NCBI GenBank assembly: GCA_025024175.1
Contig: QCXZ01000001.1
Location: forward strand, 28,700,942 to 28,764,941
Length of the DNA: 64,000 nucleotides
Direction: 5' to 3'
Source: Rhyzopertha dominica
Taxonomy: Eukaryota; Arthropoda; Insecta; Coleoptera; Bostrichidae
The notes beneath the pieces were generated by a model. That model worked only from the letters and a program-made list of their open reading frames with translations, ran no database searches and was not told the DNA's origin. Made by a program: the position numbers and the translations under genes. Positions 11,707 to 22,870 of this stretch are shown piece after piece. Each line of letters opens with the position of its first letter. Positions within the stretch are counted from its first letter, which is position 1.

Positions 11707-12045
11707 TTATGGTTGGATATTTTCCAATTCCGCAACACTGGTTACTCTGTGTAACTTATTACCCACTTTGCAGACAATCTTTCCATCGGTCGTCCAGACA
11801 TTTTTGGAGTTGAACCGCTCGCACGCCCGCCGGTATACAGCAACTCTTTGTCTTGTTAGATCTTCTCTTATAACAATTTTAGTTCCTTTTAGACGTTTTT
11901 TGTTGGAAAACACCAAATTTCTAATATATTTCCTACAGAATCTCACAAGGATAGTTCCAGTCGTACCATCGCTATTTTTAAGCCTATGACATATATCGAT
12001 GTCCCTTTCTTCGATGTCAACACCAAGTTTAAATGGTTGGGAAGC
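11707..12045 (-). CDS. LINE ORF1, C-terminal fragment (nucleic-acid binding protein)
   Basis: The open frame runs from a stop near 12046 to the stop at 11707. It contains 'LGVDIEERDIDICHRLK', 'GTTGTILVRFCRKYIRNLV', 'KGTKIVIREDLTRQR' and 'NVWTTDGKIVCKV', the C-terminal domain found in ORF1 proteins of many insect CR1-like LINEs (FP/transposase-22-like fold). This part packages the element RNA. The N-terminal coiled-coil or PHD part is missing because of 5' truncation. A similar C-terminal domain, from a different family, occurs at 38509-38890. Confidence 0.78.
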   Translation of the reverse strand, partial: ASQPFKLGVDIEERDIDICHRLKNSDGTTGTILVRFCRKYIRNLVFSNKKRLKGTKIVIREDLTRQRVAVYRRACERFNSKNVWTTDGKIVCKVGNKLHRVTSVAELENIQP

Positions 12046-12046
12046 T

Positions 12047-12840
12047 TAAAAAATGATCGATTTTTTAAAAAAGGGTTAATACGGTTTAGAAAATGACCAC
12101 TTACCTACAATACTACACACTACAACACACTACTAAATAGAGATGTTAGAGGAATAAGAAGATATCGCGACCTTCTCTTTTTTCAAAATATCCAGTAAGC
12201 CATGAAGTAGACAAAAGTTGCATTAAAGGAAGGCTCGCAAAGCTATAAATCTTTCACCATTTAGCNCTCTTTCTACCTGCTCTAGTTTTCGAGATCCCCT
12301 TGCTAAACATGCATTGTTCAAGTATACAATAAATATTTTTGTGTCTATGACGAACGCCACTGTCAATAGCAGCAACTTGTTGAATCTCGGTGTAATGCAA
12401 TCAACGTCAGTTTGACGGGGGGCGATTAAACTAGCGGCATTATGAACCGCAGTAATAAAATCCACGGCCACCCCGGCATTGTTGGCAGAATTTGGAGAAT
12501 GTCGCGCCATACTTATGTCTCGGCAACTTGATTACTCCTGAAAGGTCACGGTACAGTCGGGGGCTTCTTTTGTTTCCAGCGAGCTGTGCGAGGGTTTAAA
12601 CGGTAATAGACAGAGGTGGGTCGCTTAAGCAAATAATGAAGACATAAAGGGAGAGGAATTGGCCTCTGCGTATGTTTTTAGTGGTGTGGATAACGGCGTG
12701 GGGATGTAAAGGTGCTGGATTCTGACAAACATGTGAGGAGGGAATAGGGGTTGCTTGTATATGCTGAAGTAGAACAGTTAAAAACTTTGAACGTGCATCT
12801 TTTTAATATAGATAGTCTTTGAGGAATGAAATTTGTCCTA
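12047..12840. other. Unannotated sequence with a moderately GC-rich block
   Basis: Nothing recognisable is present. About 12230-12660 is less AT-rich and has a 95-codon minus-strand frame (with one N) that resembles no known family. It may be unique conserved non-coding DNA, but this cannot be tested here. Confidence 0.35.
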
Positions 12841-12949
12841 AATTATACCGAGTGTTTTAAAAGGAAGGACATTAAGTAATGTTAAATTGTACCGTTGAAA
12901 TAAACGTTGGTGTACATTTTATTGGAGTAAGGAATAATAAGGACCTAAA

Positions 12950-13125
12950 CAGAAAATTATTAATGGATGGATCCCCAGTGGTGCTGCTTGCATTCATTAA
13001 CACGTGTGATAAATTTTGCAATCTTCTATCCTTTAAATTCCAGATGTGATCAATAGGTGAAAGGTCGGGAGATCTTGGTGGACAATGCAACAAATTGCAG
13101 TTGTCCTTATATATTAACATCTGCT
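12950..13125 (-). pseudogene. Tc1/mariner-like transposase fragment
   Basis: The minus strand encodes 'CNLLHCPPRSPDLSPIDHIW' followed by 'RRLQN', the region around the second catalytic acid of Tc1-type DDE transposases (PPRSPDLSPIEHVW). The rest of the protein is missing. A sequence 'accgagtgttttaaaagga' near 12847 resembles a transposon end. It is a small relic. Confidence 0.65.
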
Positions 13126-13139
13126 TTGATTCGTTCATT

Positions 13140-14745
13140 CAAATTCTAGGATAAGTTTCATCCTTGGTAGGACGTTTTACGCAGGAATGAACTGAAAATA
13201 GTACACTGTCGCCTATATGATGGTGTGAGGAAAGTGGAACGTGAAACTGCAGCCTAAATGGGCCTCGACTGTGGTACGTACTTATGGCATAGGGCTAAAT
13301 CACCATTTGCCCTCTATCAAACTCTGCATACTGATAAACCAAAGAAGCTTTTAGAGTACACTTTTCGCTAAAATATGTTAAATGAAAACACAACAACCAG
13401 TGCAACGGCAGGACAGGAAGCAATAGTCAGTAAGTATATTTACGCTTCTTTTGCGCGTACAAAATGCAAAAATTGGAAACCCACCAAAGCCTATACTTAA
13501 TTGCTTTACGTTACAGTTTGTGTTCTCTCGGAGACAATTATATTCACAATGAACTAGGCTCCGAAGATGCCCACCACATAAGTGGACGAAGCATCAACGA
13601 AGAGGAAATCGCCACGACCCGGCCAATTAATCTACCATTATGTACTTCGAATGTGAAGACGTTTATCACTATAATATTACTATAGTGTTACATGTGCAAC
13701 ATCATTTAAATTAAACAGGCGATTTACCAAAATTTTGATGAACCTACTAAGCATTTTGGGACCACTCGTAGGTAGTTTGATGCGTATTTGCAAGAGAAAC
13801 TAGGGCTAAATGTATTAGTAAATAAAAATACTTGAAGATGCACCACCGGCTGTTAATGGAAATGATATTTCCATATAGATACATAATAATGGATACAACT
13901 TGCGTTTTTAGAGTGATAGCAATTTTGCTCGTGTTCTCTTGTCTGCACTATCTTTAGTTATAAATTTTGAAACTGATAAGTAAATGCTTCTTTTCCGCCC
14001 CAAACCTTTTCGGGTAGCTGACGTTGGATCAACTGTTACCGATGTAAAATATACAGGTGCGGAGATACGCAGCGAAAGAAGAATAATGTAACCTACCCAG
14101 CCAAAAAGTATTCCCAATACATTTCTTAAAAAAGCAAATTGTAAAACTATAAAAGGCGAAGACTTTATTATGGCATATGCAAATTCTGTACCCAGTTATT
14201 TACTTTACGCAATCTTATAAATGGACATAAATGGTTCATTTAAAAAAAATTCAAGTAACTCTAGGTACCTATGTTGTCAAACACACAAATAATGGGTAAT
14301 CGTTTTCATTCATCAAAATTAGGTTTAATAGTAAGTAGTAGTATCCTGCAAAATTGAAACTGAAGTGGGCAAGTGGTTTCCGATTGTTTTGTATTTGATT
14401 TGATGAGTAATTTACCATCAGACGATATAATATTTCCGTTCGTGAATTATTTAACAGAGAAGTAGTGGAATCAATATTTCCTCCCTCGCGATTCGTGAAT
14501 TAGTTTAAATGCGGGTTGTTGGAATACCACAACCAACTGCTGTGAATCCTTTTACGAGGAATTTAACAGTTTTTTTATACATATAAAACACAGCCATCTT
14601 TGTAAATATTCATTGACTTTTTAACAAATATGCAGACAGAAAATTATATTAAACTGCAAAGCCTACATGAAACTAAATGAATTAAAAACCTCACCAGTTG
14701 AAGGTTTCTTTTTTGAAACATTTATTTGCAATTATTTAATACTTA
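13140..14745. other. Unannotated AT-rich sequence
   Basis: No gene, repeat or transposon was recognised. A short frame at 13464-13685 is unassigned. Confidence 0.4.
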
Positions 14746-14754
14746 ATAATCCTG

Positions 14755-15245
14755 TACAAAGAAATAAAACAAGTTTATGTTAAAATAAAAACATAAAGTT
14801 ACATAAGATGTTCAAGGTGCGCTTCTTCCTTCTCCAAGCAGGCGCGACATCTTTGTCTGAGGGACATCATTGGCTGAGGTTTGATGACATTTTTTATTAA
14901 TTCATAGCTGCAGCTCCTGTGGGCTATTTACAGTAAAACCATAGACTAATGTCAAATATTCCCAAAAAAAGAAATCTAGAAGGACTAAATCAGGCTCTCT
15001 TGGAGGGCATAATACAGGTCCACCACTTCATACCCAACGACGTGAGAAAGTTTGCTGTGAATGTCCTTTTAGGAAAGCTGAGCTAGAGCAGCATCGCGCT
15101 GGAACCAAATTTGTTGCTTTTGATCCAAATGAATGCCATCTAAAAGAGTACCCATCGCATTTTACAGAATGTTTAGGTCAGCAACGCCTGTAAATCGATT
15201 TGGTAAAACAGGACCTAGAAACCTGCGCACTGAGAACAGTCAAAT
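14755..15245 (-). pseudogene. Decayed mariner-superfamily transposase with one transposon end
   Basis: On the minus strand the pieces, in order, are 'LGPVLPNRFTGVADLN', 'QKQQIWFQRDAALAQLS' (normally a WFQQDGAPPH-type motif), 'GGPVLCPPREPDLVLLDF' (normally WPPRSPDLTPLDFF), and 'LRQRCRACLEKEEAHLEHLM' followed by a stop near 14798. The catalytic acids are partly lost and the frame is interrupted. The stop is followed by 'TTTGTACAGGATTATTAAG' near 14745-14765, a plausible terminal inverted repeat. Its partner was not found. Confidence 0.72.
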
Positions 15246-15249
15246 ACGC

Positions 15250-16778
15250 AATGTTTAATTGTAAAACATCAGTCAAATATAATAACGAAAAGCAGCTTTC
15301 TGCAAAATATTAAAGTAGGTAGAAAAAGAATAACCTTCCGTATCTCGTATCTCTGAAACCTTTACTTTGCGAACACATGTTTATTAAGACCTTTCTGTTT
15401 ATTTGGTTCATAATATTACCTCTTTAATATTTTGCACTCTTTTTGCAACGGTATCTGTATCGTACATAATTTCTTGAATTGCGTTAAAATGGATAGTAGG
15501 TATGTATATTTTACTTTTATGGCATTCCTGAAAAAATTCTTTTTACTCATGATCGGTAGTTTTGGTGCAGACATCGTATATTGAAGTAGCGGACCAATTT
15601 TCAGTAAATCTACCTGTGCTTGGTTTGGGGTATGCATGAGTCCGTTATTTTTCATCCACAATTATAGAAGGATCCCGCCGTCAGTATTGTGAGGAACAAA
15701 GCTATTCATGGCGTTCCACTTTCTCAGACCATTCGTGCCACGTGCCGCCCTAAAAGACCGACCGATATAATACGCCTAATTTATTTGTTTTGCACGGCGC
15801 TCCGTATTATGTAGAACGTTTGGCGAATTCCCCGACAATGCTCAACTTGTGTAAATTGAAAGGATTACGCCAACAATCATTGTGAAAAGAGAAACCCTTG
15901 GCAGTTTTTTGCGATGCGAAGTTATGTAAAGAGGATTAATTTTTAATCCTTCCGACGGCGAGTTTCTGCTGGAAGTGTTATTTTTTAAGCCTCAGTCATA
16001 AATAGCGGGAACGGGAGTAATTCTTCGCATCCCAATGGAACTAAGCCGCACGCAAAATCACAAGAATTGGAAAAGGATTTCCCTGAATGCTCGATCCTAA
16101 TTACGAAATGAGCTGTGAGGGGTGGTGTTTACGTTCAACGCCGTATCGCTTTCAAGGCTTGCAGCAACGCACAGTTGCAAGTGTGCGCGATTCATGGAAA
16201 CTTCCCGAGTACTGAATAAAAGCTCATCGAAGTTGAAAGCTATACCAGTCAGCTTAAAGTTCACGGGCAAGGAAATATGCGAAGCGTAAGTTACCTACGA
16301 CACGATATGAATTCTGATGCATACAAGAATGTGCGGATGCGAACATGTGAAGACGTCATCTGTTGTTAGTGCAACAACATGAAATTTGCCAGCATCATCT
16401 GTAGTTTTTGCATTGCGGTATACCCACAATACTGCTATAACAAACCTGGTGTATGTTGTAAGGTGGTAAGTAAAAGTTCATTGTATGCGATGGGGAATAT
16501 CAGACCAATCTACGATGAATTGTTTTTTCATGTTGTTATAGTTCACAAAAATATCTTTGCACCAGTATTCAAAATACAAAAAGCTTATCAAAATTCTAAA
16601 GAACAAAGATGCTTATTCTGCAAGAGTCTGTCCCATTATTCCTCATGAGAGCGAATCCGCCACATTTCGGAAAATTGACATTTCTGATACTATTAAGGAT
16701 GTTTTAACAGGCAGGATATTAGTTTGATGCAATGAATGGTCTAGCGCATCATAGAAAACCGTTTAATGTATTTAAAAC
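15250..16778. other. Unannotated sequence
   Basis: No gene was recognised. About 15665-16280 is richer in GC and CpG than its surroundings but has no long open frame. It may be unique non-coding sequence. Confidence 0.35.
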
Positions 16779-17869
16779 AATGGGCCTGTTTCATATTTTT
16801 TTTTTTTTTTTAAATGAAATTATATGTTGAACTGTACCAGAAATGACTATTTTTATTTTTAGAATAAGTCAGTTAACACATAAAAAATAATATTATATTT
16901 TTAAAGGCGGGAAAATATTACGTCATTTCGCGCAAAACCTAAAGGCGCCTGCGCGAAATTCCAAAATCAACATTGCCAATTCTCCTGATTTGTCGGCAAA
17001 CACGTACGGCATAATACGTTATAACGCGTTACGGCGTTACATATACCTCCAATTTGAATTACTTTGCGCAAGATAAACGAAATATACATATAACTGCGTT
17101 CCCAGTATATGTTTTTGTCCTATTATAACTGTCGTAAACTGTCTTTTTGTGTGAACTTTTCGGGTAAATATGGGTCGTACAAAGCGGCGTAGATTGGCAA
17201 TCGCGCTTAGCAATCGAACCAAACTGCAACACGTGCGTCAATTTGCGACGCTGTCACGCATTGTTTGTTTTCGTTTGACTGTGTTGTATGTTGGTTGCTA
17301 GTATAGTCAGTGCTATTAGGATGAATAAATTAGGTGAAGGGTTTACCAAGGCAGATTCAAGCAATCTGCCTTGTGTTGATGGTGATATGGTGAACCAGTT
17401 TTTTATAGACAATGTAAACTTTTTATCTGCAGAAGTTCGTAACGTGAAGACAACGAGGTAATTATTATTATTGTTTTATTGTTACTCACAATCTGATAAA
17501 TAATTTATCAGGGCAGTTTACGCTATTATTGCCGCAACTTGGCACAATACAAACTTTTTTTCTAGGCATCGCAGAATCACTTAGTTCACAACCACACACT
17601 TCGACCAAATCGTAAACAAAACAAAAACAGCCTGCCGGCAACACCTCACGCTCACAATGACGCGTAAACGGCGGCGCATGCGTGTTATTACGATGAACGC
17701 AATTACGCCACGGGGAATATTAATTTTAAATAGTCAAATTTCATTAGCAAAATTCATAAAAATGTGAAGGAATGGCACTAAATAACTTCACCCACATTCA
17801 TTTTTGGCCACTATAGATTAGCTCAATATAAAGATTTCCGTAATTCCCGAAATATGAAACAGGCCCATT
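16779..17869. mobile_element. TIR element carrying a spliced exon
   Basis: The ends are perfect 20-bp inverted repeats: AATGGGCCTGTTTCATATTT at the left and its reverse complement at the right (17850-17869). The interior of about 1.05 kb is non-coding except for an exon-like open frame at 17321-17457. The GGGCCTGTTT start recalls PIF/Harbinger termini, but a clean 3-bp TWA duplication is not visible (the flanks read aat and att if the ends are GGG/CCC), so the superfamily is left open. No transposase is present, so the element is non-autonomous. Confidence 0.72.
17321..17457 (+). CDS. Putative first coding exon, possibly of a YqaJ/SWIM-type multicopy protein
   Basis: An ATG at 17321 opens 45 codons plus two bases that end at a good splice donor (ACGAG|GTAATT at 17457/17458). 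The peptide starts MNKLGEGFTKADSSNLPCV and continues with 'MVNQFF' and 'FLSAEVRNVK'. To my recollection this resembles the start of multicopy arthropod proteins that later carry a SWIM-like zinc finger and a YqaJ-like recombinase/nuclease domain. That identification is from memory and tentative. No downstream exon was found in the element, so the gene is either truncated or the exon was captured. It lies wholly between the TIRs. Confidence 0.42.
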
Positions 17870-18048
17870 ATGTTAAAATGCATTACACACAGTCACTTGC
17901 GAAGGATCTAGATTCCCTTAATACAAGTTGCTAAGCACATAGACTTCCTCTAACCTTCTCACTTCCTGTTTTCACCTGCTGTGTCCCTGATGTTAGTAGA
18001 AAAATTGTGCTATGTTTTTATTCTACATTCTTTTGTGACCAAATTATA

Positions 18049-18671
18049 CAGGGTTTCTAAATGATTGATGTAACGCGGGCGGCGTTTATTTCTGAATTCT
18101 TTATGCCGCCTTTTTGAAACTGCTGCCAAGCTACAATAAGCACGGTATAGTACTGAAGATTGCAGATCAAGTTACAGTCACGAAATTGATGGCTTTATAG
18201 CGATTTTCCAACAATTTGCTGTTCCATTTTTCTGTCAAATGTAAGAAATTACAATTATTATTGGTATAGTAGGCTTGTGGTAACCCCTATAGTCTACAAT
18301 CTTGCACTGTGGACGCTTTGTGTAGTGCAGCTAACGTTACCACCAATTATTAGAATTTTATCATTGCAGATAGCTTAAAACATCTTTCAGTCCATCATAG
18401 TACAATTATTTAACAGGTTTACTGTAACAACAACCTCACTAATATGATACATAACCTAAAAGTTATACGAAACCGTGTCACCCACCGAACTCTAAATACA
18501 CACTCCCACGAGCGTTCTCTTATTAAAACGTATTAAATAATTCAAAAATCGACAGATGACATGTATTCGTCAAAGCAATAGTTGTGTTCACTTTTGTGAG
18601 AAGCGGCAAATTGATTTAATCGATAATTTCCACAAGCGCCCTGGATGCATGAATAATTTATAATAACCCTG
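18049..18671. mobile_element. MITE with CAGGGTT ends and TA duplication
   Basis: The left end is TA|CAGGGTTTCTAAATGATTGATG. The right end, reverse-complemented, is CAGGGTTATTATAAATTATT, also next to TA (18672-18673). The interior is 623 bp and non-coding. Terminal CAGGGT and TA duplications are typical of Tc1/mariner-derived MITEs. Confidence 0.6.
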
Positions 18672-19134
18672 TACAAAAAGTTCGTTTAGAAAAAATTTTT
18701 CGTTTTCACTACACTTGAGAGGAAGATACGAAGAGATGAGCGTGAACCATCCATTTCGTTTCAACCCCTACACGGTTTTAAGGAGTAAATGTTTGACAGT
18801 TTTAAAGTGCCGATTACTTTTCCGTATAAGATTCTTTTAGTTATGTACGATTATCTTGTGGTTTAGAAAATTACCTTCAAGTGAGAGCTGGCAAAGTTAT
18901 ACTACTTGATTGCTGTTCAAAATATCACTTATTATTATAAAGGTTAGGTCGTTCTTGATAATTATAGTGATCTTTTGGGGCTGCATGCATTTCAAATACA
19001 GAAATTCTATTGCTATAGATTTTATACGGCCCTCTTTATACTTCTCACTGGTAGATTGTTTGTGCTGTGCTTTAAGTCTTTGCAAACAGAAATCTAAGTA
19101 TTAAGTAAGTATTATGCATTGCGTACTGATTAAC

Positions 19135-19146
19135 ATGAACTGCCTG
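19135..19146. repeat. Left TSD of the 19147-19380 insertion
   Basis: The 12-mer atgaactgcctg is repeated exactly at 19381-19392. Confidence 0.9.
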
Positions 19147-19190
19147 TGACATGTTGTTTTCCGGGCTGGTTCCCACGTCGGTTATTAGAC

Positions 19191-19230
19191 CTTGACGTTT
19201 CGACACTCATGTCGGTGTCTTCCTCAGAAG
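19191..19230 (-). ncRNA. Compact hammerhead core, left arm
   Basis: On the minus strand, CTT is followed by the core CTGAGGA, stem II GACAC-CGACATGA-GTGTC, GAAAC, GTC and AAG. CTT/AAG forms the first pairs of stem I next to the GTC cleavage triplet. Stem III is minimal (GAAAC directly before GTC), as in Penelope-type hammerheads that work as dimers. Confidence 0.75.
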
Positions 19231-19264
19231 TAGCTATGAAACTGTTTTTAGAGTTTCAGAGCTA

Positions 19265-19304
19265 CTTCTGAGGAAGACACCGACATGAGTGTCGAAACGT
19301 CAAG
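19265..19304 (+). ncRNA. Compact hammerhead core, right arm
   Basis: This is the mirror copy of the core at 19191-19230, with identical motifs. CTGAGGA is at 19268-19274 and GAAA at 19294-19297. CUGAGGA fits the CUGANGA consensus. Confidence 0.75.
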
Positions 19305-19380
19305 GTCTAATAACCGACGTGGGAACCAGCCCGGAAAACAACATGTCATCGACAACAACCACGGAAGCCTTCAAACCAAA

Positions 19381-19392
19381 ATGAACTGCCTG
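19381..19392. repeat. Right TSD of the 19147-19380 insertion
   Basis: This is an exact copy of the 12-mer at 19135-19146. Confidence 0.9.
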
Positions 19393-20670
19393 CCCTGCTA
19401 TTTGGACAATTATTAAATAAAAGCAGTTGAAGTCTCTACGACATAATACCCGTCTTCTAAATACACCATTGCAAGAATACTACGTAGCGATTTTGTTTCA
19501 ATGATTTAATGTTGGTGTTAATAACTTTGCTGCATTGACATTTAATGAATTATTGAGTAAGACCCTTTCACAAACTCCTATTTTTTCACACCAATTATTA
19601 AATTTATTTATAAATTAGCTGATTCGTCTGTGAGTCTCTACGACATTTGTACGAATGCAAACAAGACAGTCGACAATCAAAACAGGGGCTATTGAGTGTG
19701 CAATCTGGATGAAGCAAGAGTACTCTTTTTTCATTGGAATCGCACATTTATTTTTGACGTCAACACGGCTCACGCTGAACGTTGTGGGTCATTTTATGAA
19801 ATCTGCAATCTATCGGTGGACTTACTTACGACGTAATTTTATACTGTCTGTAAGTATAGAGACTTACGTTACCGATTGGCCGATCATTTGATTAAAGTCG
19901 GTAACACGTTATCTAGCGGCGGGTTTACAACTACGACGTGATTGGTACGGTCAGTAAGTACAGAGACCTACATTGCCGATTGCATACCACGTACTGAAGA
20001 TAGACGTATCCACGTGAATCTTCCGGGTGTAACGCAGCTTCAACCACCAGAGATATCTTATTTTAAAGCAGGCTTAAATAAAATTTTGTATTTAATACCT
20101 TATGAAAATTTTAATTTCTTATAATATTCGTCAAATTAAATTAGTCTTTACATAAGTGGTTAGGTGAATAACTATTACCTAAATGAGGGTTTTTACCTGA
20201 ATTACTACATATTATTGCTAGGCAACTAAAATACAAACAACCAGTGGCGTCCTAGACCTATTTTATAGTCCCTGCAACATATTTTCTGTAGGAATTATTT
20301 AAATTTGAAAACAATGCAAAAAATAGGGTATCGTGTTCAGCGTAATGACTAAGAAGCCGGCAGCCTTGAACAAAGAGTGCCCTCATAGCACTATTACTTC
20401 GATGGTATAGGGAGTTTACAAGAGTTTACGTTCTGGACTTCCGGCAGAAACGATAACACAACAAAACAGTAAGATTTAAGAAACTGTTGTCAGTGGATCG
20501 CCTTATCCCATATCCAGAGATAGAGGAGATTTTGAAGATTGTTGCTTTTGCATATTCTAATATTCTACAGGAACACTTAAAACTTAGAAATTTTTGTGCA
20601 TTGTGGAGGCCGCCTTACGATATAACACCTAAGCAAATAAACATCGCAACAGATGGTGGCGGGCAAAACT
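19393..20670. other. Unannotated sequence
   Basis: No gene was recognised. Two nearby stretches (about 19850-19890 and 19945-19985) resemble each other ('agtayagagacytacrtt') and may be a decayed local duplication. Confidence 0.35.
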
Positions 20671-20677
20671 CAAGAGG

Positions 20678-20848
20678 TTATACGACAATGCTCCAGCACA
20701 TCGCGTGCAAGTTACCCAGACAATTTTACAAAATTCTATTTTTATGATGTTAGATCACCCTACGGCCTCCTACAGCTCTTATCTGATGTCCTGCGATTTT
20801 GGATTGTTTGTAGTTATAAAAAATAACTTGAAGGGAGGCGTTTCTGCT
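20678..20848 (+). pseudogene. Mariner transposase fragment
   Basis: The frame reads 'LYDNAPAHRVQVTQTILQNS', then 'LDHPTASYSSYLMSCDFGLF', then 'VVIKNNLKG'. Mariner transposases have HDNAPAH around the second catalytic Asp, and HPPYSPDLAPCDF with the third. The first block is kept (Asn-Ala-Pro-Ala-His), while the PYSPDL block is degraded. The rest of the transposase was not found. Confidence 0.78.
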
Positions 20849-21894
20849 TTGCGCTTGTTGGTCCGTTCCTGGAAAATCGAATTTTTGATAATTGGTTTAT
20901 ACGTATGAATAAATGTATTAACAATGAAGGGGTATACTGTAAAAGGCTTTAAATGAATAAATCCGAATTGTAAAACTTTAGTTTCTATCATTGTAGCTGT
21001 TTAGATTGGGGTGTGATATCTGTCTATCGCCTGTACAGCTTTATAGTTCATCATCCCAGTAGAAAAATTCATGTTTTAGTGCACTCTGCTAAATTTTAAA
21101 TATTTTTATGCCACAAAATGTGTTGATCCTTCACCGAGACTTGTTGCAATGAACGATGCAACATATTGCATATCGTGCACCTCCACCAGAATTAAATCTT
21201 GTCCCGCTCGAACTTCACATTTACGATTCATCCGTGTTTAACTGCCCATGCCGGCACTAAAACAGTTTGCAAATGCAATTCCTTTTGAAGGGAGCAGCTG
21301 AGACTGAAGACGTTACACAATTAAGAAGCTCATTAAGGGCGGTGGCGGCACCATAAATAATGAAAGAATCTGCACGCAGCGCTGGCGCGTGGAAAGAGCC
21401 CTACGTCCGGATAACCGGAGACCGGCTAGATCCAGCATAAATTATGCCGTGTTCAACAATGCAGCTTAGTTGTGCTGCCGAGCGACGCTTTGTACTCGAG
21501 CACTTTGTGTGGTGTTTCGGCATGATTGAACTGCAGCGAAAGTCGCGATGTCAACCGAACGTTTTATTGGAGTTTCACTCTGGAAAACACAAAGGATCGA
21601 GAGGAGCTAGTTTTGTGTAACCTTCAGTTTCTTTTTGATGGTAAACGTGCAACATTTATGCAAGAGCGCTGTTTGACATCGTTTGTCAAACTTAATAGGG
21701 CTTGTAGGCACAAAAACTTACTTAAGGTAATTATACATATTTTAATTAGGTACCGTCAGTACAAATCAAAATGATATGATGTCATACATTATATATGTTT
21801 GTGTACCGTATGCGGAATTGCTACCATACACAAAAAGATAATTTTTTGTATTATTGTTTTTGTACTGGTGTACGACATTCAGGTGGACACTTTG

Positions 21895-22601
21895 AAATGT
21901 ATGGTCGAATAAACGTGTTGTTGAAGCTTAGCGAGTATTATTGAAGAGTGCTTCCCGAATACTGATGGCGCAGTGAAAAGAGCAATATTGCTAAATGCTC
22001 TTAGTGAAGAAGGGTACAAATTAATCTATAATTTGTTTGCTACCGATTTTGCCGGAGAGTAAAACTTTTTTGTTTTTTAACAAACATTTTGCATCATGAG
22101 AATCGTTTTTCGCGGCACGATCAAAATTCTATTCAGCAACAAAAATGTGGGTGAAAATGCAAGTAAATGCGATGTACGGTTAAGAAATTTGGCGGTCAAT
22201 TGTAGTTTTTTGGCTGTTGAAATTGATTGGATTCTACGGGATCGTTTCCTTTGGGCTTCACAAAAGGTCCTGCACAAGCTAGATTATTTGAAGAAAATTC
22301 TACTAGCACGTTCTCCGAGGTCATTCGAATTGCTACTTCAAAAATAGCTGAGGATACCGACATGAAAGTCAAAATGGAGTCAGAAGTTCAACATGTGTCG
22401 GCGATATCCAGGAAGGGACGCTATTTGCCGAATACGAATGACGCAGTTCCATCGTCATCGAGGACGTCAGCAGTACCGACATCGTCATCATCCGGATCAA
22501 CGAAAGTGCGCAAGCCAGCGAAATTTTGTGCGGTGTGCAGTAAGCGCAATCACAACACAAGTAAATGCCGCTTTAGTCTCAATTTGAATGGGTACTGTTA
22601 G
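21895..22601 (+). pseudogene. Ty3/gypsy gag relic (capsid remains and CCHC knuckle)
   Basis: The plus strand contains 'AVKRAILLNALSEEGYKLIY' (capsid helix typical of gypsy gag), then 'RLRNLAVNCSF' and 'ILRDRFLW'. After a frame change come 'GFTKGPAQARLFEENSTSTF' and 'IRIATSKIAEDT'. It ends with one zinc knuckle 'CAVCSKRNHNTSKC' (CX2CX4HX4C) and a stop at 22601. At least one frameshift and a stop near 22062 break it. Protease and pol do not follow; the copy ends before the hammerhead repeat at 22680. Confidence 0.72.
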
Positions 22602-22679
22602 GATCAAGAACAGATAGCTTCGCAAGGGAGGCACCTTTTCACTTGACCAACTACTAGTGTAAACAAAACTCGCTATAAA

Positions 22680-22870
22680 AATACATATCTATGCTATACT
22701 GTCTGCAGCACAACCAACTATAGATAGGTAGATCTATTTCGCTGTCATTACAGCTCATCAGTGTAGTTTAGGTCTAATGCAGACAACATGGTATAGGACT
22801 GGTTTTGCCTGTATATCAAAGGCTTGGTACGATGTTAGTAGAAAAATAGATGGCAAAGCCATCTGTTAGC
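22680..22870 (-). mobile_element. Diverged copy of the hammerhead dispersed repeat
   Basis: The stretch matches the module between 5550 and 5740: 'ctgtctgcagcacaaccaac', the ribozyme, 'gcagacaacatggtatagg', 'actggttttgcc' and 'ggtacgatgttag', then a diverged start of module A ('agatggcaaagccatct'). No target-site duplication was seen. Confidence 0.7.
22716..22768 (-). ncRNA. Hammerhead ribozyme, degenerate
   Basis: CTGATGA, stem II GCTGT-AATG-ACAGC and GAAA are intact on the minus strand. The stem III region has a 4-nt expansion (53 nt in total, not 49), and stem I has one A-C mismatch (AACTACA/TATAGTT). Confidence 0.65.

Larger units (their letters stand above)
8261..12046 (-). mobile_element. 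5'-truncated non-LTR retrotransposon (CR1/Jockey group)
   Basis: The element reads on the minus strand as the end of ORF1 (12045-11707), a 117-bp spacer, a full ORF2 (11589-8731), a 3' UTR of about 450 bp, and a 3' tail that ends in a short (TTA)n microsatellite, typical of CR1-like elements. The first in-frame stop upstream of ORF1 is near 12046, which marks the likely 5' truncation. No target-site duplication was found. The intact ORF2 suggests recent insertion. Confidence 0.85.
19147..19380. mobile_element. Inverted Penelope-like terminal insertion with two opposed hammerhead cores
   Basis: The 234-bp insertion is bounded by a perfect 12-bp duplication. It is a nearly perfect inverted repeat: arms about 19147-19235 and 19261-19348 around a short partly self-complementary centre, followed by 32 bp of single-copy tail. 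Each arm contains a CTGAGGA-stem-loop-GAAACGTC hammerhead core pointing away from the centre. Compact hammerheads with a minimal stem III are known from the pseudo-LTRs of Penelope-like elements, and those elements often integrate with inverted ends. No coding sequence remains. The near-identity of the arms suggests a young insertion. Confidence 0.75.
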
